Shown here one piece after another: positions 12,162 through 23,099 of a stretch of DNA of 64,000 nt. This stretch comes from Haemaphysalis longicornis. Its lineage: Eukaryota > Arthropoda > Arachnida > Ixodida > Ixodidae. Both the position numbers and the translations under genes were made by a program. The stretch is from assembly GCA_013339765.2 (NCBI GenBank), contig CM023457.1, forward strand, positions 42,334,144-42,398,143, written 5' to 3'. Below the pieces are notes generated by a model. The model was not told the DNA's origin, ran no database searches, and was given only the letters and a program-made list of their open reading frames with translations. Position 1 is the stretch's first letter; every line of letters starts with the position of its first letter.

Positions 12162-12545
12162 TTAAAAAGCCTCAATAAACGTGAAAAGTTCCATTTCACC
12201 ATGCTGCCAGATCATGAATATATCGTCTATATACCTTTTGTAGCACAGTGGCTTCAAATTTCGGGTTGCGAGGAAGTTTGACTCGAGACATCCCATAAAG
12301 ATATTCGCGTAGTCTGGCCTGATTATGATTCCCATTGAAGTTCCGCTGACTACCACGTAATTGACACCGTCAAACTCAAAATTGTTGAGCTCAAGGATAA
12401 GGTGCAGGAAAGTTTCAAGGGTGAGAGAATCGATATGTGTGTCAACCGCCGAGTGCTCATACGCCCATGACACAGTGGTGATTCCATCCGCATGCGGAAT
12501 GTTAGTGTATAGAGACACTACATCTAAAGTAGCGCGTGGGCTGTT
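12162..12545 (-). pseudogene. Reverse transcriptase palm of the Penelope-like element
   Basis: One open frame of about 118 codons holds the catalytic core: LYTNIPHADGI after the motif A Asp (codon at 12522-12524), then FDGVNYVVVSGTSMG (motif B region), YANIFMGCLE and YIDDIFMIW. The motif A Asp and both motif C Asp are present, so the palm residues survive although the gene is broken. In the GTxMG motif the usual residues are kept, and IIIRPDYAN replaces the usual basic KxAPxYAN. Confidence 0.8.
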
Positions 12546-13349
12546 ATAACGGATTTCAGTCCATAATATCTGAGAAGAATAATTGTATCCTTAATGAAGG
12601 AGGGAAAGCTAGGGAGAAAAATTACGAATTAAGGTCATCAACATAATGTGAGATGTTTTCGGAGATAGTACCAATGCCAGAAACATAGGGGTGACTTGGG
12701 TTGTTTTCCTTATGAAGCGGGCCTTCTGCTTTATCGTTAACAAGGTCAGTGAGTTTATCTTTTACGAGGCGCTTGTAATCATGAGCGGGATCACTCGGGA
12801 GTGCTTTGTAGAACGTTGACTCCGATAGTTGCCCATTACGCTCGTTAACATAGCCGGTTTTGTTAAGAATTACAATGGCACTTCCCTTATCGGCTGGTTT
12901 CATAGCTGTTTCTGGGAAGCTTGCGAGTTTCTCTAGGGAATTCGTTTCCTTGCAAGTCATGCTACGACAGAGATACATTTGCTTTTGGTATGCATCTCGC
13001 AAATCACGTTAAATAGCGCTAATGTACATGTCGAGGCGATTATCGGGTGCGTGGGAGGGGTCATGTAAGGCTCAAGACGTACGGTGTACGGCTAAACAAA
13101 ACCATCACCAAGGACAACAACCTATTGTTGCCTACTACAGGATGAAGACCTTTCCCGCATAAATAAAAATGGCGCTTAAATTTTCCTAGGGCAAGGGTAA
13201 TCAACCGCTACCGTATATGCTGACGCAGCTGGAGGTTACAGAGCCATCGAGAATCGTCACAGTCTCCCTGGGCTAGGGAGAGCGTGGCGAAAAGACTACG
13301 CTCGGCGCATCCGAAAAATGGCAGCATCTCCACTCCGTGGATGACGGCG

Positions 13350-13552
13350 AGGGTGCGGAGTACGGGAACTCGAAATGGCATCCGATTTGCGCCCCGACCG
13401 TCATTCGATTGGAGCCGTGAGTTGCACCTTGATTATTCCCTAAATGCGACTGCAACTCACGGCTCAAATCGAATTACGCTTGATTTTCGCTTGATGGTGG
13501 TGTGCGCACGGATGGACGCGGACGGACACTGGGAGGTCCTGGGGTACTCCGC
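13350..13552. repeat. Fold-back DNA with outer and inner inverted repeats
   Basis: The outer inverted pair is GGTGCGGAGTAC (13351-13362) and GTACTCCGCACC (13541-13552). An inner pair of about 24 nt at 13404-13474 is GAGCCGTGAGTTGCA against TGCAACTCACGGCTC, with a 22 nt loop. The outer right arm and its upstream GGACGCGGACGG block recur at 13715-13758, so it is part of a repeat. No coding content. Confidence 0.6.
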
Positions 13553-13559
13553 ACCGTAT

Positions 13560-14840
13560 CAGGCGAGGGAGTAAGCCGTTTGACTCTCGGGTACTAACTC
13601 ACTGTCGTACCCAAATGGCTAAGACGACTGACACTAACTCTGTCTAGTCTACCACACACAGGCTAGAATCCTGCCGCTGCCTGTGTGATTTTTTGCGATT
13701 GGAAATGCTATGCTCACGGACGCGGACGGGCATTGTGCGGTCCTAAGGTACTCCGCACCTAAAAATCCTAGGAATTTACGTCTGAGAGCGCGCGGGGGGG
13801 GGGGGGGGGGGGGGGGTGCTGAGACGTAATATTGGAAGTACTAATTTCTCAATTTCTCAGCTCCTAAAGACGGCTGTTGAGAAACAGAAAACATTATCCT
13901 GTTTTAAACCATGGGTGTATCAGAGACAGCACTACGGCTCGCCGATATAGCCGGGAAGAAAGTGCCACTGGGTGCCGGAGTGTTTCCGAAGAAATGCCAA
14001 CGGCTGATTTATGGTTAAAAGGAAGCGTTTGGTTTACTCATGCACCCACAGTTTTGTCCATGTCCTTTTGCACACACATTCCACAGTGGGATAGGCTTTT
14101 CTCGAAGAGATTTGCTGCCGTGCAGCAAACACAACAAACAGTTGCGAGGCTTCGCGAGGACGTGGTGAGGACATGATGGATTCGCAGACAAGCCAACTTC
14201 TTTTCAATCACCGCCGCCGTACGTCCCACGGAGTCCTACCCCGCCAGATTGGGCGCAAAAATTTGCCAAGGGAAGCGGAGTGGACGGGGCGGGTTATGGG
14301 TAGGAGTAATGAATGGGGCTTCAACGATTGAAGGCTTCGCACAGCACAGCACTACCTCCGCAGGCGCCAAACTGTGGGTGTTCCCCACTATAGAAAGCGT
14401 GGTTTGATTGGCGCATAAGCAAATAATGAGTCGGTAATTCGCTGCGCGGTCGTTTGACTAACGCCGCATCAACGACCGTGCAAATGACGAGCCAATTTGG
14501 CAATCGTATACACGTGATGAGTTGCATCACGCGTAGGTCTGGATCTCTCACCGACGACCACGCGCAACAGGTCATGATTACCCGACCCGCGGACGGTAAT
14601 TGGCGCCCTCAGCCGGACAGCAATTTCATCCGTGGCATAGCTTCGTTGGAAAACCGGACTGCGTTGCGACAGAGGTCGGGGTTTGACAACGAATCTGCGT
14701 AGCGTGTCGCAAGATACGAAATAGGAAGCACAAGGGGAAGCGTTTCAGAGAGAGGCGGCTCAGATCGGCGCATTACTGCTACATTATTAAAGCGAAGCTT
14801 TCTATTTCAAAAGGACGTAGAATTGGGCTAGTTGGTGGTT
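13560..14840. other. Non-coding; decayed tRNA-like piece and a G tract
   Basis: Around 13605-13695 is a weak tRNA-like order (AAATGGCTAAGACGACTG, then GGCTAGAATCCTGCC). A run of 23 G lies at 13794-13816 and could be unstable or misassembled. No gene recognised. Confidence 0.35.
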
Positions 14841-14842
14841 CT

Positions 14843-15108
14843 TCATGTTCAATTGCGCTAGGTATACAGACGAACGGACACTAACGGACAGGGACGAGGC
14901 GCAAACGTTGCAACTGTTTATTTAAAAAGACGACAGAAACGGGGACACCTGAATATACATACATGGGGCGGCACTTTGCGGTTGCGCAGTAAAACCGATA
15001 AAACCTAAAACCAAAACATGAAGGTGCAGAAACATATCTACTCAGCCGACAACAATACACGCCAACACTGGCATGACAATGTGGGGGTGACTGCTTGCCG
15101 TATGCTAT
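14843..15108 (-). repeat. Dispersed repeat family B, unsplit copy
   Basis: Inverted partner of 15264-16003. Shared landmarks are CATGTTCAATTGCGCTA, GAACGGACACTAACGGACAG, GCAACTGTTTATTTAAAA, AACATGAAGGTGCAGAAACA and GCATGACAATGTGGGGGTGA. Identity looks high, so the pair is fairly young. Non-coding; it may be a terminal region of a retroelement. Confidence 0.7.
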
Positions 15109-15263
15109 CTTTCTTATCATAGTGGCTCTCTCTGAATAAATCTTCGCTCCTCACCAGTAAGCAGTATTGACGGAGCGCTAACGCACCCTTCCTCTTCTTT
15201 GATTATGTAAAATGCTTCTATGATCTCGCGCGTGATCCTGTCTTTAGCGACAGATTAGGAGGA

Positions 15264-16003
15264 TAGGATACGGCAAGCACTCACCCCCACATTGTCATGC
15301 CAGTGTTCGCGTGTATTGTTGTCGGCTGGGTAGATATGTTTCTGCACCTTCATGTTTTGGTTTTAGGTTTTATCGGTTCTACTGCGCAACCGCGAAGTCC
15401 CGCACATGTGTGTATATTTAGTTGTCCCCCGTTTCTGTCGTCTTTTAAATGCAGAGCATTTCTTAGCCTCGCCTGTTCCTGCGTCGGACGGCGTCCACAG
15501 CTCCGCGTCCGCAGCAGGTGCACCTCTCCTCCTTCCCTCCTCTCTCTCAACAGCAGCTGGCGCGCGCATGCGTCGTAGTCAGCCCGTTCACCTCCGTCGC
15601 GGTCTCGGCCTAACAGGTGCGTGATAGCAGCGCGGTGGGTCGTGGAAGGGCAGCGCGCTGCTTGCGCAATGCGCGCTCTCCCCCCCGTACTGCTCTCCCT
15701 CTACTGCGCGCGCTGCATATAGCGGCTAGCGGTCGCTCGTGTTTCAGTCACTGCGTTGCTCCTTCCTTCCTTGGGTTGACGCTCGTGCCCAGGTTACCTC
15801 GTGTCTGCTACTCCAGCATCACGGAAGAAGCGATGGAAGCAACACTGCCTTCAATCAGTACTGAGGCCCCAATGCTCTGCATTTACTCGTGTTCCCCTCG
15901 CGGGAAGGAGCGGGAATTTTTTTTAAATAAACAGTTGCAAGTTTGCGCCTCGTCCCTGTCCGTTAGTGTCCGTTCGTCTGTGTACTTAGCGCAATTGAAC
16001 ATG
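15264..16003 (+). repeat. Dispersed repeat family B, split copy
   Basis: Matches the copy at 14843-15108 in two blocks, 15264-15446 and about 15922-16003. The block between is absent from the other copy. The two copies face head to head across about 155 bp. Confidence 0.65.
15447..15921. mobile_element. 0.47 kb insertion in repeat B, inverted AAATGCAGAGCATT ends
   Basis: Begins AAATGCAGAGCATT (15447-15460), has the complement AATGCTCTGCATTT at 15871-15884, and then a further 35 bp before repeat B resumes. The interior is GC-rich and CT-rich with no protein match. The same AAATGCAGAGCATTT end occurs in inverse orientation at about 44723-44738. The absence in the sister repeat B copy shows it was inserted. 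Type unknown. Confidence 0.5.
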
Positions 16004-16130
16004 AAGCTTTCTATGCCCCACTTGCAGCGTAGATCGTAACACCAAACGCACGACAGGAAAGCCTACTTTACAATGGGTTTCCACAAAGGGCACATTACGA
16101 TGAAACGCGAAGGTCGCAAGGAAAGAAAAC

Positions 16131-16211
16131 GCTTCCCGTGGTCGGAATCGAACCTCACACCCTCGCGTCATGAAGCCGACGTCAATCCGATTGCGCCATC
16201 CCGGCACGGTC
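16131..16211 (-). repeat. tRNA-derived SINE head, best-preserved family copy
   Basis: On the minus strand: GGGATGGCGCAATCGG (A box), GACGTCGGCTTCATGACG, then GAGGTTCGATTCCGACC (B box, canonical GGTTCGATTCC) and CACGGGAAGCG. The body continues toward 16010, ending at a GAAGCTTTCTATG block also seen near 35712. Confidence 0.65.
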
Positions 16212-16650
16212 GAAGCAGCTCGAATTTTGGACTTTGACTTTGACTCAGGATGAATGGGGGAAAGCTTTGCGTTTAAGCCATATTTCTCCTAAGAAAGTGG
16301 CTTCGATATCGGAGTAAGAAGGACTCTGGAGTAAACACGAATTTGGAGCAGTTTGGAGTAGAAAACAAAAACGTAAGAGAAGGCATCCTTGCTCAGCCGT
16401 ATTGCAACACAACGTGCAAATTCGCTCAATGGATTTTATCGTCGAAAAAACACTCGTGCCAATTTTTAACACACATGTCAACTTTGACCATCGAACTTTG
16501 TTTCCTATTCTGAATACAATGAGAGGCTGTAATTTTATTTAAAAGCTTTTGTTACAAGTTATATTACCGCGGCAATTTTTTTTTTCAGGCATTCCGTCCA
16601 GGCGTCTGAACTTACGCAAAAGAGTTGCATAGCATAGGCCAGTTTCTAGT

Positions 16651-17205
16651 GAGATCATCATCATCAGCCGATCTACCCCCACTGCAGAGCAAAGGCCTCT
16701 CCCATTAATCTCCAACTACCCCGGTCCTGTACTAACTGTGACCAAATTATACCTGCAAACTTCTTGATGTCACCCGCCCATCTAACGTTTCTTCCGCCCC
16801 CTTCCACGCTCGCCTTCTCTAGGGATCCACTCTGTTACCCTTAATGACCAACGGTTATCTTGCCTTCGCATTAGATGCCGTGCCCACGTCGATTTCTTCT
16901 TCTTAATTTCTACTAATACTTCCTTAACCCGTGTTTCTTCCCTGACCCACTGCGCTCTCTTCTTGTCCTTTAATGTTACACCTATCATCTTCCGTTCCAC
17001 TGCTCGATGATTCGTCCTCAATTTAAGTTGAACACTGTTTTTCAGCCTCCAAGTTTCTGCCCCGTAGATGAGTACCGGTAAGATGCAGCTGTCATACACT
17101 TTCTTCTTCAGTGACAATGGTAGGCTGCCATTAATTATCTGAGAATGCCTTCCGAATGGACTCCACCCCATTCTTATCATTCTGATTGCCTCATGCCCCA
17201 TGGTT
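16651..17205 (-). pseudogene. RTE-clade LINE, 5'-truncated C-terminal part
   Basis: The minus strand reads the post-RT part of an RTE ORF2: GWSPFGRHSQI, then YDSCILPVLIYGAETW, ERKMIGVTLKDKKRAQWV, a TWARHLMRRQDNRWSLRVTE block and the basic RGRKKR. Downstream it continues to the 3' end with a GATGATGAT-type tail (plus strand CATCATCATC at 16657). RTE elements reverse transcribe from their own 3' end and often leave such 5'-truncated copies. The catalytic RT motifs lie upstream and are missing. No clear target duplication was found. Confidence 0.8.
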
Positions 17206-17593
17206 GGGATCCGGGATTACAGTAAGATGTCGGCTGTTAATCGCGTTCCCTCCAATAGTATCATTTCGAGCAAGAGTCTACCTTAAATAAACTTCTGGTG
17301 CCGCGAAGGTATTAAAACTGTAGTTACCAGTGAGGAAAACAGTCACAGACAATCCAATCCACTGGCCAATGCGATGACAGCATAAGCAATCCAGTGGCCG
17401 TTCGTGTGACGCTCTTCTGTGTGCAGCGCTTCTCTACTGGTTTCGTGTTTTCTCTAGGGTGTAGGTAATTCGGAATAAAGAGAGCTTTTCGTTGCCCAGC
17501 TATTGTTTATTTCGCCTTCCTCTTTCTTCCTCTCTATTGTTAGTGTTGTTGTTGCTCTCGTTTGTTTGTTGTCCTATGTGTAGTAGTTGATGT

Positions 17594-17654
17594 CGATGAT
17601 GATTATGATGATGATTATGATGATGATGATGATGTTGTTGTTGTTTGTTGTTGA

Positions 17655-17688
<34 letters not shown>

Positions 17689-17721
17689 GGTGGTGGTGGT
17701 GGTGGTGGTGGTGGTGGTGGT
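17594..17721. repeat. Triplet microsatellite GAT / GTT / GAC / GGT
   Basis: Consecutive triplet arrays change motif in steps. All homopolymer peptides predicted here (Thr, Val, Ile, Pro) come from it. Confidence 0.9.
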
Positions 17722-19080
17722 GTTCTTACGGGAAGATCCTTTAGCGCTGAATGATACTTCAACAACCGGAGTCATGTTTAAAAAAACTAAAGCGTGTTCG
17801 CGAAGACATTTTGCCCACACAATTCTCAGCCAAATGACAGCGTAAATCGGGGTTTTAAAGCAAAGCGTTTCCTGCCGTATAGGAGCGAGATTGTGCGGAT
17901 TCGGCTCCGGAGAGGGCTGACACGATCCCCCTTCCACCCGCTCACCCACACACCACCACCCAACCGAGAAACCTGTAGGTTTTACAGAGAAATGTCTCGC
18001 AATCATTCAAACATGCAGAAGCCGACATCGTGTTGCACGATTGATCCGTTTTACAGTACCCCCCCCCCCCTTCCCCCCTTCAATTAGTGACTTCACCGTA
18101 TCATTACCTTAACAAACTTGCAGAAATGTGCACGTTTTTACCGTTCCGTTTTTTTCTGACTGCTCAGCATCAACCACGATCGAAGCTTTTCCACAATAAC
18201 CGACGCTGAAAAAATTTCAGCACACGTTCAAGAACTCCAGTCGGCAAACACTAAATTAGCGGTCCTTCACTTACGCTGCGCCGCAGCCCAAGTGAGAAGC
18301 TTTCGTTGCGGTAAACACCAAACGACCAACCACGCGCACATGTACCGTGCACCGTGACGTCACTGGAAGAACGGTAATTCCTCACAGCTTAGTGTTTCCC
18401 GTTTCCTACACGGCCGCCCTCAGTGGCAGTTGTCTGAGAAAACGAGACCTACGGTTGCAGAGCCTTTCCAAAACAAACGGATAAGAAAAGCCTCAGTAAA
18501 GCATGTTGTTTGGCTAGTTGGTTCTCCATACTTAGACGTAAAACTGCGCATACGGACGGAACAGCAAAAAATAAGAGACAGGACGAGCTCAGATTCATAA
18601 CTAGTTTATCGAAAAAATCGAACATGCCGATCCCCTCACTATAGTGCACATGATCCACAAACGTAACCATCTGTAACCCACGAAAGACCAGTTAAAAAAT
18701 TCGTATTCATTTCTGTACAAATTATGGATGTTTCAGTCTAGATTGTTCGCCATTCTTTCATATGTCTCGTCTGCGTGCGCAGTTTCACGTCTAAGTAGAA
18801 AAAGATTAGAACATTTCCGCTGCTTTGGCCATGCTTTGTTTTCTAGAAAAAAAAAAAAAAAAAAAAAAACGCAGCAGATCCTACGGTTCGTTGTACAAAG
18901 CCAGTGTTGAATACCAGGAGGCCCACGTGGGTTAGAAGAAACCGGGTTTATTGGCGACTTTCGAGCGGCCAACGTAATTGGGAAGATGAGGGTGTCACGG
19001 GCCTCACTCACTGCCCGTGCCGCGGCTGCTCGCCTCTTTGCTTCTGCGTCGTCGTCATCCCAACCAGATCACATTTTAGG
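17722..19080. other. Non-coding; A tract at 18847-18869
   Basis: No gene recognised. A CRE palindrome GTGACGTCAC sits near 18353-18362. The A-run at 18847 may be a decayed retroelement tail but nothing upstream supports that. Confidence 0.35.
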
Positions 19081-19081
19081 G

Positions 19082-19447
19082 ATCAAGCCCCTTAGGGGCT
19101 GGGGCTGTTGGCGTCTCCTGTCGGCGTCGTCGCAATCGTAGTAATCGTCATCGTAATCGTCGTTTCATGTAGTCACGGTAGTAAAACACCGGACAACTCG
19201 CTTACGCCTAGCGCTAGAACGTAACGCGTACTAAAAAAACACCGGTACACTCGTTTACGCCTCGAGCCAGAGAGCTTCGTGCTTCAAAGACAAGAGACTT
19301 TTACAGCAAACCTGTATACCTCTACCCCCCCCCCCCACGGTTGCAACTCCGTTGGCAAAAACGCCAAGGCGCCATGAAAACACTTATACACTCCAAGCTT
19401 CGCCCCTCCCCAGGTTTCACGTTAGTGGAGATGGCCCGGGATTTTTG
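19082..19447 (+). repeat. Dispersed repeat family C, copy 1
   Basis: Matches the reverse complement of 39070-39414: AAGCCCCTTAGGGGCTGGG, GTCTCCTGTCGGCGTCGTC, TAAAACACCGG, CTTCAAAGACAAGAGACTTT and AGGTTTCACGTTAGTG. Non-coding. A C tract lies near 19326-19336. Confidence 0.6.
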
Positions 19448-19449
19448 TA

Positions 19450-20185
19450 ATGCCAGCCAGCAGGACGAGGATTAGAATCGAACACTAACGTACTGATGTG
19501 ACATTTAACGTGTACATGCGACCCCAGCTTACGAGGAACACGATATATGTAACGTTCGCATATTTATTTCATTTTAGGTTCAGGGTAGTGCATAGATTCA
19601 GTTGCTCACGAAATGATGCTGCTGCGTACGTGCTTTTGTCGTCTGCAGCATTATTTAAACATATATAAAACCTTAAGCGTACGGATCCCCCCTACACCCT
19701 CCCCCCAAAAAAAAAAAAACGAAGGAAGCTTACACTAACGCGTAAGACTTGAATGTAGCGAAGCTGTACGCAACCTTCACGACCATCACGAAGGTTTAAG
19801 TCCACGATTGCAGCCTATTTGCTTCTTATTCGCTGCCGAAACGATCTTTATTCCGCCATTGTTGCTATTAGTGTGAGCTTTCCATTTTTTGGATTGATAA
19901 TCATTGGACATCACCTTGGAGAGCCGTAGGGGATGACGAGTCTTTCTCGTTCCGTGCAAGTGTTGCCACGATTACGCGAACGCTGGAGATTTTTTTTTAG
20001 CCAATCTTGGCCAATCCCCCTAAGTGGGTATGCTTGTCTTGACAAACGTGCGCCGGGGACGCTGGTTCGGTCTCGCGAGGCACCCACGCGACGAGCGCTC
20101 GGCTTTTCTTGGTTTTGTCAATAACGCCGGGCGTGTGCCGAGTGCCCGGCTCACGTGCGCGCGCCTATACCAATTCGTCGTTTTT
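19450..20185. other. Non-coding, no gene recognised
   Basis: Short frames only; an A tract near 19708-19719. Confidence 0.4.
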
Positions 20186-20186
20186 G

Positions 20187-20775
20187 TAGTGTAAGCTACA
20201 CGGCCGAGGTTGAGCGTTTCGCGTGGACCTTGAAGGGACGTGCTGCGCACGCGCATGGAAAGCATTGGATTGAATAGGATTGGATTTGAACTGGATTGGA
20301 TTGGATTAAATTGGATTGTATTGGACGGGTGTGTAGAGAATTGGGTCTGACATTCGCCGGTCTGCGGATTCTAGAGGAGTGTCGCCATAGCTGCGGCAGA
20401 CGCACTGGCGCCGGCGCTTGCCCAGCAGTGCGCCTCCGTTGCGCAGTAGCCAAGTCTGACGCTGCGCCGGAAGCCCGCTTGATAAGCCGTTTCGCGTGGC
20501 TCCTGGAGAGCCGTGCTGCACATGCGCGAGGAGCAGTGATGGACAGGACTGGGACCGGACTGTAGTGGACTGGACTAGATTGCATTGATTGGATTGGATT
20601 GGACTGGATTGGATTGAACTGGATTGGATGGAAATCGTTTTTAGCACCCAGTAAGCATGAAATCACGAGATTTCCCTAAGAACTTAACCAGGGAAACCTT
20701 AAGAAAAACCCCCAGCTGATCCTTAGCACACCCGCTACTGTATTTTTTCCAGGCATAGCTGGGCTAAGCCGCTGT
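20187..20775 (+). repeat. Composite repeat with two TTGGA arrays, copy 1
   Basis: Order: TGTAGTGTAAGCTACACGGC, a GCGTGGACCTTGAAGG block with GTGCTGCGCACGCGC, a first (ATTGG)n array (20268-20322), a GC-rich centre with GGCGCCGGCGC and CTGCGCCGGA, a second GCGTGGCTCCTGGAGAGCC block, a second TTGGA array (about 20575-20630), GAAATCGTTTTTAGC, and an end with GCTGATCCTTAGC and GGCATAGCTGGGCTAAG. The same order occurs at 33545-34105 (-) and partly at 34448-34875 (+). Confidence 0.65.
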
Positions 20776-20984
20776 CTAATTTTTTTTTAACTGCTGACAC
20801 CAAAAATTACGATTTCGCTAACAGCTTGGCTGCTCCCCCCCCGACAAACATCCGGCTCCCCGAAATCTCTCACTGCACGACCGCACACTGCGTCTAGGGG
20901 ACCGGTAATTGAATTTTCTTAACCGCATCGGGCCGTGTAAAGTTTGTTCCTCCCCTCCCCTCCTCCCCCTTTTTCGCTCCTCCA

Positions 20985-21360
20985 ACAATAAACACGTAGG
21001 AGGTTTGCTAAAGTCAGTTCAATTTTCCCGCGTTCCACTGCTCGCGCCAGCTATTGGAACGTTTTGTTGCTGTTGAGCTTTGAACCAACCTGTGAGGTCC
21101 TGGATCGCACGAAGTCTGTATTTTTGGCCGAAATATTTTTTGTCGACGCGTATATTTTATTGAATCGCAAATATCAAGGCAAGGGCCATGCAAATTTAAT
21201 TAAAACAACACTGCGAGTACCAGTTGTGCAGTGTTGTTTTGCCTCAGACATGTTACAATGTTTTCTTTTTTTCTTTTTGCTGAAGAACGTTGACAAGCAT
21301 AGCGCTTGTTTCTTGATCTAGTGGTCTGGAAAAGTTTTGCCTAGCTCAAGAAAGAATATT
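20985..21360 (-). repeat. Dispersed repeat family A, divergent copy
   Basis: Keeps AGGTTTGCTAAAGTCAGTTC, CCGCGTTCCACTGCTC, GAACGTTGACAAGCATAGC and TAGCTCAAGAAAGAATAT at the positions expected for a minus-strand family A copy. It lacks the TGTC array. Confidence 0.45.
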
Positions 21361-22070
21361 AGAGAGTCATAGCCCTCCGTATCCCCGTCTGTTCCGTGGT
21401 TACCGTATTGACCGCCGTCTGGACACTTGCGCATTCGTTTCGGTATCAGGGGATTAGTTCCGCAGCAGGCCCTCGCCATGCTTGCGCATTCGTTGCGGTG
21501 CGCTGCGCCCTCCCCGCCCTTCCCGCGCGCGCAGGCGCAGTCGCGTCCCGGTCAACACGGTAACCACGGAACAGACGGAGTATACGGACTGCTGAAACTC
21601 TCCATTGTCTTAAGAAAGCGTGAGTTGCAGGTGACTGCTCCAGTTGGGTGCTCCGGCTTCGGCCTATCATTTTAGAGGCTTTTCATTTTGTTTTCCTTGC
21701 TTGCACATAATTGTGAACATTTGGCCCGCCTGCCGCTTCCTTCCTTCAGAACTCACTATAGGGTGTGGAGATTAAGGAACGGTTCCTCGCTAAGTCCGAG
21801 CGGTACAACAGAAACGGCCACACCGACAGGCGCGCAGCCTCGCACATCTGTGGGGAACGAGGACACGACAAGTGTCGCCTCATCGCCAAGGACTTCTGTC
21901 GAAAGCGGCGGGGAACAACAAACACTGCCCCACCTATTGGCCGGCACCCCGCGCACTCTGCGCGTCCCAAGACAAAGGCTGCGTAAATGCCCGCAAAAGG
22001 CACGCACGGACGCCGTGACTCAAGGGATTCCAGCATTGAAAACGCCAATTTGAAACACTTTTTCTTCCCT
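21361..22070. other. Non-coding, GC-rich around 21440-21560
   Basis: GC-rich around 21440-21560 and a frame of about 120 codons (21688-22053) that matches nothing I know. No splice or promoter evidence strong enough to call a gene. Confidence 0.35.
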
Positions 22071-22072
22071 CT

Positions 22073-22262
<190 letters not shown>

Positions 22263-23090
22263 TATCTCAGTTGTTTACATAACCACAAGGGAACTGTGCT
22301 GACTTTTCTCATGCCTTTGAAGCCGGGGTATTTTGGATTTGGTCGCTGACTTGGGGAGTCGGACGTCGTTCATCCACGCCCCTCATGGTCGGTTCTTAGT
22401 GGGAGATTTGTTCCCAAGAATGTGAGGAGCAACATTTATTGCGCCTCGCAAAAGTATAATAAACAGACAAACCCGACGAGCTGTATCTGCATGGCCCCCG
22501 CGCGGCACACGACAATTCTTCACGCCTATGTGAAAAGTCAGTCGTTTAAACCACCTGGGGTTCCGTCTGGCTTGTAGCATGGCCGTGTATTTTCATTTTT
22601 GTTGTTGTTGCCTGTACTTGAATTTTGTCACCATGGCCTCAAATATCCAAACCGTTGTTCCGCAGCTTTTCAGTTCTACGTCACCTTCGCTAATAGCAAG
22701 AAGAATTGGGAAATATGGTCTACTGTTGAAGCTTATTGCGGCAACACCCGACCGCTGACTGCCTGCATTCGTGTTAATTCTACTTGTATTTTCGTAGTAC
22801 GGGTCCTCGCAGCAATCAAAGTGGTTGGCAAGAGTCGCGGCATTTACTTACGGGCGAGCGTACGCGGCAAGACAGCTAGCAGCGTCGTCATTCGAACGCC
22901 CATTCGGCGCTCGGAGCAGTTAAGGACATCGTCCTTCGAACGACTCCTCCTTGCTCCGGGCCCACGTAGTGATTCTCCCGCTTTCTGCGACTGGGCCATG
23001 TCGAAATAAGGGCCGACCGGAAAGGCAAGCACGCCGCCCGCGGAGCCACTCGGAGAAGAAGGCATGCGAAAAGAAAACAAAGCACTCGTT
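22263..23090. other. Non-coding, no gene recognised
   Basis: A frame of 136 codons (22599-23009, +) overlaps equally long frames on the other strand and has no recognisable domain. Confidence 0.35.
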
Positions 23091-23099
23091 CCATCACGG

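Larger units (their letters stand above)
11302..13080 (-). pseudogene. Penelope-like retroelement ORF, broken (RT plus GIY-YIG)
   Basis: PLEs encode a reverse transcriptase fused to a C-terminal GIY-YIG endonuclease. On the minus strand the order is right. An N-terminal block has KPADKGSAIVILNKTGYVNE (about 12895-12837), then RT motif A LDVVSLYTNIPHADG (about 12525-12480), then GTSMG followed by PDYANIFMG, and RYIDDIFMIW (motif C, both Asp kept). A linker with LRKHHNILVQSERLKKH (about 11730-11680) follows, then the nuclease block CGQQYIGQSKTP (about 11440-11400). The gene is broken: a stop upstream in PDNRLDMYISAI*RDL, a frame change just before motif A, and further frame changes through the linker. 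The total span fits a near-complete PLE ORF of about 600 codons, probably missing some N-terminus. The clade (Neptune/Poseidon-like) is a guess. Confidence 0.85.

Noticed and set aside
17500..18006. 168-codon minus frame with Thr/Val/His runs
   Set aside because: Most of it is the translated triplet microsatellite.
21751..21763. ACTCACTATAGGG, similar to the 3' part of a phage T7 promoter
   Set aside because: Only 13 of the bases match and the upstream part is absent; a chance match in eukaryotic DNA, not vector sequence.
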